In this document: in pieces, positions 6,955 through 10,924 of the stretch
Layout of the letters: every line of letters begins with the position of its first letter
Numbering within the stretch: position 1 is the stretch's first letter
Source of the DNA: an uncultured Eubacteriales bacterium
GTDB lineage: Bacteria > Bacillota > Clostridia > Oscillospirales > CAG-272
NCBI GenBank assembly: GCA_949286815.1
Contig: CASEEB010000099.1
Location: forward strand, 1-10,924
DNA: 10,924 nucleotides
Direction: 5' to 3'
Program-made: the position numbers and the translations under genes
The notes under the pieces: generated by a model
The model's database searches: none
Told to the model about the DNA's origin: nothing
Seen by the model: the letters and a program-made list of their open reading frames with translations, nothing else

Positions 6955-7779
6955 ATGCTTCTGACAGTGGATATTGGAAATTCAAGCATATCTTTCGGAA
7001 TATTTTCCGACCTTGACCGGTGTCGGATTCTCCGCACGTTCAAGACCGAGTCGGACATGCGGAAAACCTCAGATGAATATGCCGTTTTGCTGAAAAACCT
7101 GTTTGAGCTGAACGGTATTGAACGCGCTGATATAAAAGATGTCGCCGTGGCGTCGGTGGTGCCGAAGCTGACAAAGACCATTTCGGACGCGATAAAAAAG
7201 CTTGTGGATTGCTCCGGGTATGTTGTTGTCGGACCCGGTGTAAAGACCGGATTTCCGATAAGGATAGACGACCCGTCCGAGCTTGGAGCGGACCTTGTCG
7301 CAAACGCCGCCGCGGTAATCAATATTCAGAAATCGTCGTCAGGCAAACGAGGGGCGGTTATAGTCGATATGGGAACCGCAACGACGATTTTCGCGATAAA
7401 CCATGCCGGTGAGTATATAGGCGGCTGCATTATGCCGGGAGTTCAGATATCGTTTGACGCGCTGCATACTCAGACCGCGCAGCTTCCGGGAGTCACACTT
7501 GAGTTGCCCAAAAAGGCAATAGGCAGAAACTCGGTTGAATCGGTGCGCTCCGGAGTTGTTTTGGGGAACGCGCTTATGATCGACGGCTTTATTGAATCGT
7601 TCTCAAGAGAAATGAAATGCGACGTGACAAACTCCGTATATGCCACGGGAGGAGTGGCGGAGTTGATAATTCCCGCCTGTTCGCATAAAATAATTTATGA
7701 GCCGCATCTTACACTGAAGGGGTTGTTTTATATATACAGGAACAATTCCGCGGAAAATAACGCTGATAATAACGGATAA
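6955..7779 (+). CDS. coaX: Type III pantothenate kinase
   Basis: Phosphorylates pantothenate, the first step of coenzyme A synthesis, in the cytoplasm. It belongs to the ASKHA fold: 'TVDIGNSSI' (4-12) is phosphate motif 1 with D6, 'GADLVANAAA' (111-120) holds the conserved catalytic aspartate D113, 'DMGTATT' (138-144) is phosphate motif 2, and 'GGCIMPGV' (156-163) is the following glycine-rich turn. Leucine follows D113 where many homologues have arginine. The length of 274 residues is slightly above the usual ~255, due to a short Asn-rich tail. The start follows a strong GAGGGGGTG site. It stands between ilvC and ilvD; IlvD makes 2-ketoisovalerate, a pantothenate precursor, which gives the placement metabolic sense. 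Confidence 0.93.
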   Translation: MLLTVDIGNSSISFGIFSDLDRCRILRTFKTESDMRKTSDEYAVLLKNLFELNGIERADIKDVAVASVVPKLTKTISDAIKKLVDCSGYVVVGPGVKTGFPIRIDDPSELGADLVANAAAVINIQKSSSGKRGAVIVDMGTATTIFAINHAGEYIGGCIMPGVQISFDALHTQTAQLPGVTLELPKKAIGRNSVESVRSGVVLGNALMIDGFIESFSREMKCDVTNSVYATGGVAELIIPACSHKIIYEPHLTLKGLFYIYRNNSAENNADNNG

Positions 7780-7797
7780 TATCCGATTATTTAATAA

Positions 7798-7896
7798 GGG
7801 GCAAAGCCCCGTCATTCAACGTTTTCAATGGGAGATTGTATCTCCCACTGAAAAAATTAAGTGGCGCCCGCCATTTGGCGGGGGACATCTTAATTT
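7798..7896. repeat. Cluster of three palindromic elements
   Basis: Three hairpins lie in tandem after coaX. The first is GGGGC-AAA-GCCCC (7798-7810). The second has an 8-bp stem TGGGAGAT/ATCTCCCA (7829-7836/7840-7847) extended by TTTTCA/TGAAAA (7822-7827/7849-7854). The third has AAATTAAG/CTTAATTT outer arms (7854-7861/7889-7896) and a CCCGCC-ATTT-GGCGGG core (7867-7882). None has a good plus-strand T-run, so they are poor terminators. The compact arrangement resembles a miniature palindromic intergenic element, perhaps a non-autonomous transposable element; other copies were not visible in this window. Confidence 0.5.
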
Positions 7897-7911
7897 AGTT
7901 ATAAATTTTTA

Positions 7912-8037
7912 TGCGCTGTACCTACAAAGGACAGCAGCGCCGGGTGAGAGTCCCGGGAAAGGAAATATTTATGTTCATTAAAAAAACATCTTTCTCCGGA
8001 AAGACAGCACGCAAGGCTGTACTTAGCGCAAAGGAGG
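7912..8037 (+). promoter_or_regulatory. Structured leader, candidate unclassified riboswitch
   Basis: This 5' UTR segment before the S-component gene folds into a compact multi-helix structure. A closing helix TGCGCT/AGCGCA (7912-7917/8025-8030) ends one base into the AAAGGAGG ribosome binding site (8030-8037). Inside lie CCGGG-TGAGAGT-CCCGG (7940-7956), TCTTTC-TCCG-GAAAGA with a UNCG tetraloop (7989-8004), and CAGC/GCTG (8005-8008/8016-8019). GCGCTG (7913-7918) can instead pair perfectly with CAGCGC (7935-7940), which would release the closing helix. I do not recognise it as TPP, FMN, cobalamin, THF or T-box. A weak -10-like TATAAA (7900-7905) would start transcription near 7912. Control of the S component and ilvD is inferred. 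Confidence 0.5.
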
Positions 8038-8044
8038 AATACAA

Positions 8045-8644
8045 ATGAGCACAAAACAAAATCAGAAGATTCTGCGCATGGTAGAGCTTGCCATGCTTAC
8101 GGCGCTTATTGTCGTATTGCAGCTGATCGGCGGATTTTTAAAGGTAGGTCCCGTCAACCTTTCGTTTGTATTGGTGCCGATAGTTATCGGGGCGATACTT
8201 CTCGGTCCCTCAGGGGGAGCGTTCTTGGGAGGAGTGTTCGGCCTTGTGGTCACTATTATGAGCGCTACCGGCATGGATCCCACGGGGGTCGTGCTGTGGG
8301 GGATTAATCCTCTTTTGACGGCTTTGATTTGTATGCTCAAGGGAATAATGGCGGGGCTTTGTTCGGGTCTGGTGTATAAAGCCATGCCGAAAAAGGGAAT
8401 ATTCGGAACCGCGCTGGCGGCAGTCTGCGCGCCGATAGTAAACACCGGTCTTTTTATAGCCGGAGTCGCGCTTTTCTTTAACGATACTCTTTATGAGTGG
8501 GCAGGCGGCAGCAATATGCTTGAGTTTATAATCACGGGTCTTTGCGGTCTGAATTTCCTTATTGAGTTTTGCATAAACCTCGTGCTGGCTCCCGCGATGA
8601 CTACGATAATAAATGTTATTTCAGCCAAGAAAAATAAAATTTAA
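8045..8644 (+). CDS. ECF transporter S component (vitamin uptake, possibly pantothenate)
   Basis: This 199-residue integral membrane protein is rich in hydrophobic segments, with about six predicted helices (roughly 14-32, 38-56, 58-75, 84-110, 117-142 and 160-192). The first contains the AxxxA pattern (A16, A20), a family feature for docking onto the ECF T component. S components bind a vitamin or metal at the outer face and need a shared EcfA-EcfA'-EcfT module, which is not in this window. The start follows AAAGGAGG, which lies at the end of a structured leader. The neighbouring coaX suggests pantothenate as cargo, and ilvD starts 25 bases downstream, so the two form one unit. The substrate is inferred from context, not from residues. 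Confidence 0.85.
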   Translation: MSTKQNQKILRMVELAMLTALIVVLQLIGGFLKVGPVNLSFVLVPIVIGAILLGPSGGAFLGGVFGLVVTIMSATGMDPTGVVLWGINPLLTALICMLKGIMAGLCSGLVYKAMPKKGIFGTALAAVCAPIVNTGLFIAGVALFFNDTLYEWAGGSNMLEFIITGLCGLNFLIEFCINLVLAPAMTTIINVISAKKNKI

Positions 8645-8669
8645 TTTTTAAAATTCGGAGGATAAAATC

Positions 8670-9341
8670 ATGTCACTTCGTTCGGACAATGTAAAAAAAG
8701 GCGCCGAGAGAGCGCCCAACAGAAGTCTTTTTTACGCCATGGGTTATACAAAGGAAGAGCTTGAAAGACCGCTTATCGGAGTTATCAGCGCCCACAGCGA
8801 GATAGTTCCCGGTCATATTCATCTGGATAAGATTACCGAGGCGGTCAAAGCGGGAGTCAGAATGGCGGGAGGAACTCCTATAATGATACCGTCAATCGGA
8901 GTGTGCGACGGAATTGCCATGGGACATATAGGAATGAAATATTCGCTCGCGTCGCGCGAACTGATTGCCGACAGCGCAGAAACCATGGTAATGGCGCATC
9001 AGCTTGACGGAGTGGTGCTTGTTCCCAACTGCGATAAAATTGTGCCGGGAATGGTAATGGCGGCGGTAAGAATGGATATTCCCGCGGTCGTTTGTTCCGG
9101 CGGACCCATGCTTGCCGGAAAATATGACGGCGAAGAGGTGTCGCTCTCAAAAATGTTCGAGGCGGTGGGCGCGTATAAATCGGGTTTGATTAATGAATGC
9201 AAGCTTGAGGAATGCGAGACCGGGGCATGCCCGGGGTGCGGCTCGTGCGCGGGAATGTACACTGCCAATTCAATGAACTGTCTGTGCGAAGCGATCGGAA
9301 TCGCCCTCCCCGGAAACGGAACTGTGCCGGCGGTTTCCTAA
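8670..9341 (+). CDS. ilvD: Dihydroxyacid dehydratase, N-terminal part (223 residues)
   Basis: This part holds the iron-sulfur and metal centre. 'ISAHSEIVPGHIHL' (39-52) has glycine at 48, where [2Fe-2S] enzymes have a third ligand cysteine, so this resembles the oxygen-labile [4Fe-4S] type, which fits an anaerobe. 'GVCDGIAMGH' (77-86) gives the magnesium-binding D80. 'NCDKIVPGM' (120-128) gives cluster cysteine C121 and the lysine that is carbamylated in known structures. 'GSCAGMYTANSMN' (191-203) gives the other cluster cysteine, C193. Three extra cysteines (C182, C187, C190) surround it. The chain stops at residue 223 and lacks the C-terminal barrel with the catalytic serine, so it should not be active alone. 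Confidence 0.85.
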   Translation: MSLRSDNVKKGAERAPNRSLFYAMGYTKEELERPLIGVISAHSEIVPGHIHLDKITEAVKAGVRMAGGTPIMIPSIGVCDGIAMGHIGMKYSLASRELIADSAETMVMAHQLDGVVLVPNCDKIVPGMVMAAVRMDIPAVVCSGGPMLAGKYDGEEVSLSKMFEAVGAYKSGLINECKLEECETGACPGCGSCAGMYTANSMNCLCEAIGIALPGNGTVPAVS

Positions 9342-9350
9342 AAGAGAGTA

Positions 9351-10349
9351 ATGCTTGCAAAACACGCCGGTATGGCGGTAATGGAGCTTGTCAGAAAGAA
9401 TATTACCGCAAGGCAGATTATAAATGAAAAATCCATAAAGAATGCCTTGGCTTGCGATATGGCTTTGGGGTGCTCCTCAAACAGCGTTCTTCACCTTTTG
9501 GCAATATCCAATGAGGCGGGGGTAGAGCTTGATCTGAAGACATTTAACGAAATGAGCGAAAAAGTGCCCAATCTGTGCCACCTGGCTCCCGCAGGTCCCA
9601 CACATATACAGGATCTCGACGCCGCGGGAGGAATCCCGGCGGTTCAGGCGGAGCTTCTTAAAGAAGGGCTGATTGACGGAAGTCTGCTTACGGTGACCGG
9701 AAAGACCGTCGCGGAAAATATTGAGGGCGCGTACATAAAGGATGAAAAGAATATAAGACCGATAAGCAATCCTTACAGTAAAACGGGCGGTATTCAGATA
9801 TTGTGGGGAAATATCGCGAAAGACGGATGTGTGGTAAAGAGAAGCGCGGTGGCGCCCGAGATGCTGAAACATTCGGGACCGGCACGGGTATTTGACAGTG
9901 AGGATGAGGCTATAGCCGCGATTTATGACGGAAAGATTAAAGACGGCGATGTGGTCGTCATACGCTATGAGGGACCTGTAGGCGGACCGGGTATGCGTGA
10001 AATGCTCAATCCCACCTCTGCTTTGGCGGGTATGAGACTTGACAAGACCGTCGCGCTTATAACAGACGGGCGTTTTTCGGGCGCCTCAAGAGGCGCGTCG
10101 ATAGGTCACGTTTGTCCGGAGGCCGCGCGCGGCGGAAATATCGGACTTATTGAAGAGGGGGATATTATAGACATTGATATTCCCGGAGCGTCGATCAACG
10201 TCAGGGTGAGCGATGAGGTTCTTGATGAACGCAGAAAGAATTATAAGCAGCCCGAGCCCAAAATAAAGAGCGGATGGCTTTCCAGGTACGCGAAACTTGT
10301 AGACAGCGCCGCTAAGGGTGCGGTAATGAAATCCGCTGACAAAATCTGA
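9351..10349 (+). CDS. ilvD: Dihydroxyacid dehydratase, C-terminal part (332 residues)
   Basis: This is the remainder of IlvD, in the same frame as the N-terminal part. It shows 'CSSNSVLHL' (about 41-49), 'HLAPAGPTHIQDLDAAGG', 'RYEGPVGGPGMREML' and 'TDGRFSGASRG'; the serine of 'RFSG' is the catalytic base in characterised enzymes. The cluster cysteines are absent, so it cannot act alone. ATG 9351 lies 9 bases after the TAA. The purine run AGAGAG (9343-9348) is too close to be a good ribosome binding site, so independent translation would depend on termination-reinitiation. It is equally likely that this methionine is just an internal residue of the interrupted enzyme. The gene ends before a terminator and an rRNA operon. 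Confidence 0.8.
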   Translation: MLAKHAGMAVMELVRKNITARQIINEKSIKNALACDMALGCSSNSVLHLLAISNEAGVELDLKTFNEMSEKVPNLCHLAPAGPTHIQDLDAAGGIPAVQAELLKEGLIDGSLLTVTGKTVAENIEGAYIKDEKNIRPISNPYSKTGGIQILWGNIAKDGCVVKRSAVAPEMLKHSGPARVFDSEDEAIAAIYDGKIKDGDVVVIRYEGPVGGPGMREMLNPTSALAGMRLDKTVALITDGRFSGASRGASIGHVCPEAARGGNIGLIEEGDIIDIDIPGASINVRVSDEVLDERRKNYKQPEPKIKSGWLSRYAKLVDSAAKGAVMKSADKI

Positions 10350-10379
10350 CTTGGATTAATTTTATATTGCAATATTTGT

Positions 10380-10417
10380 GCAAGAGGTCGGAGGTTTTCT
10401 GCTTTTCGACCTCTTGC
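10380..10417 (+). terminator. Terminator after ilvD
   Basis: GCAAGAGGTCG (10380-10390) and CGACCTCTTGC (10407-10417) form a perfect 11-bp stem with a 16-base loop, 30 bases after the ilvD stop. The following TGTCTCTTATTGCTT is only moderately T-rich. It insulates the ilvD transcript from the rRNA promoter. Confidence 0.7.
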
Positions 10418-10520
10418 TGTCTCTTATTGCTTAAAATTACAAGAACAAAAGCCTTGAAATGTCATTTTGTGATGAATTTGACGAAATATAAAAAAATCAA
10501 AAAAAACTTCAAAAAAGGTA

Positions 10521-10549
10521 TTGACAAAAGGGGATAGAAGTGATATAAT
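10521..10549 (+). promoter_or_regulatory. Ribosomal RNA operon promoter
   Basis: Consensus TTGACA (10521-10526) and TATAAT (10544-10549) are 17 bases apart. A-tracts immediately upstream (about 10485-10516) resemble an UP element. The start would be near 10556, giving a leader of about 230 bases before 16S rRNA. Confidence 0.9.
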
Positions 10550-10785
10550 AAACAAGTCGCCTCAAGAGAGGGGACAAGCCGGGAAAAGGAAAGAGAGGGA
10601 AGCTTTCCTGGCACGGCAAATCGAACCTTAACAATTGAACAGCAAGGAAGTAAGTACAAAGCAAGAAAAGCAAGTGCGAACGAATCTTGTCAAGAGAGAG
10701 AAAAGCTCTTTAAGAAGTAATTAAGAGAAGCTAAGACAGCTCGAGAGATCAGGTCATGCCAATGGCATGATATGATATATAGAAA
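10550..10785 (+). other. Pre-16S rRNA leader with boxA and hairpins
   Basis: The spacer holds a hairpin GCCG/CGGC (10578-10581/10614-10617) with an inner AGGAAAG/CTTTCCT stem (10587-10593/10603-10609). A boxA-like GCTCTTTAA (10705-10713) matches the rRNA antitermination signal bound by NusB-S10. A second hairpin, TCATGCC-AAT-GGCATGA, occupies 10754-10770. CTCGAGAG occurs twice (10740-10747 and 10789-10796); the second copy enters the 16S 5' end. The purine-rich run between is typical of clostridial rRNA leaders. Confidence 0.75.

Positions 10786-10924
<139 letters not shown>

Larger units (their letters stand above)
8670..10349 (+). pseudogene. ilvD: Dihydroxyacid dehydratase gene interrupted by an in-frame stop
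   Basis: Both halves lie in one reading frame and together span 559 sense codons plus the internal stop at codon 224, the normal size of IlvD, which dehydrates 2,3-dihydroxyisovalerate (and the methylvalerate) to the 2-keto acid. The only lesion is TAA at 9339-9341, inside a conserved linker: residues 'GNGTVPAVS' before it run straight into 'KRVMLAKHAG' after it, as in the intact family. No base is lost or gained. A single substitution such as TCA (Ser) to TAA would explain it. It may be a real nonsense mutation, a sequencing error, or a split gene with re-initiation at ATG 9351. GGAGG precedes the start, 25 bases after the S-component gene. Confidence 0.85.

Noticed and set aside
5892..7322. 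Long minus-strand open frame of 476 codons opposite ilvC and coaX
   Set aside because: It runs antisense to two certain genes, crosses a terminator, and its product is a low-quality Ser/Arg-rich string with no recognisable family. It arises from codon bias.
7940..7957. FMN or TPP riboswitch (GGGTGAGAGTCCC resembles a piece of these)
   Set aside because: The other conserved blocks of either class are missing downstream; only one hairpin loop is similar.
9327..9353. Frameshift in ilvD
   Set aside because: The upstream and downstream parts are in the same frame (9351 minus 8670 is divisible by three), so the lesion is a nonsense codon and not an indel.
10462..10659. Minus-strand 65-codon frame in the rRNA promoter region
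   Set aside because: It covers the rRNA promoter and leader antisense, lacks a ribosome binding site worth naming, and has low-complexity hydrophobic sequence.

Overview
The window most resembles the chromosome of an anaerobic Firmicute of class Clostridia. The evidence is a classic T-box leader, strong AGGAGG-type ribosome binding sites, near-perfect TTGACA-17-TATAAT promoters, an oxygen-labile-type dihydroxyacid dehydratase, an ECF transporter S component, and the first ~140 bases of a 16S rRNA gene with Clostridia-like sequence. The genus cannot be fixed from this much 16S.

Layout: (1) 1-108 is an array of 18-bp hairpin-forming tandem repeats. (2) On the minus strand follow a stand-alone FeoA protein (197-445), a terminator (576-613), and a two-gene unit: a Gfo/Idh/MocA oxidoreductase (674-1837) preceded by a TIM-barrel sugar isomerase/epimerase (1892-2710). 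A promoter near 2851-2879 drives the pair. (3) A long divergent intergenic region ends in a strong plus-strand promoter and a T-box leader whose specifier codon reads GUC (valine). It controls ilvB-ilvN-ilvC (3576-6824), which closes with a terminator. (4) Next come coaX (type III pantothenate kinase), a cluster of palindromic elements, a structured 5' leader that looks like an unclassified riboswitch, an ECF S component, and ilvD. (5) After a terminator, a ribosomal RNA promoter, a leader with boxA, and the 5' end of a 16S rRNA gene run off the right edge.

How the genes fit together: IlvBN, IlvC and IlvD are consecutive steps of valine/isoleucine synthesis. IlvD produces 2-ketoisovalerate, which is also the precursor of pantothenate, the substrate of CoaX. 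The S component lies between coaX and ilvD and may import pantothenate or a related vitamin, so the region looks like a branched-chain amino acid / CoA supply locus.

The two most notable observations are: ilvD carries an in-frame TAA at codon 224 that splits an otherwise full-length gene, and the leader before the S component can form mutually exclusive helices, one ending directly at the Shine-Dalgarno sequence.
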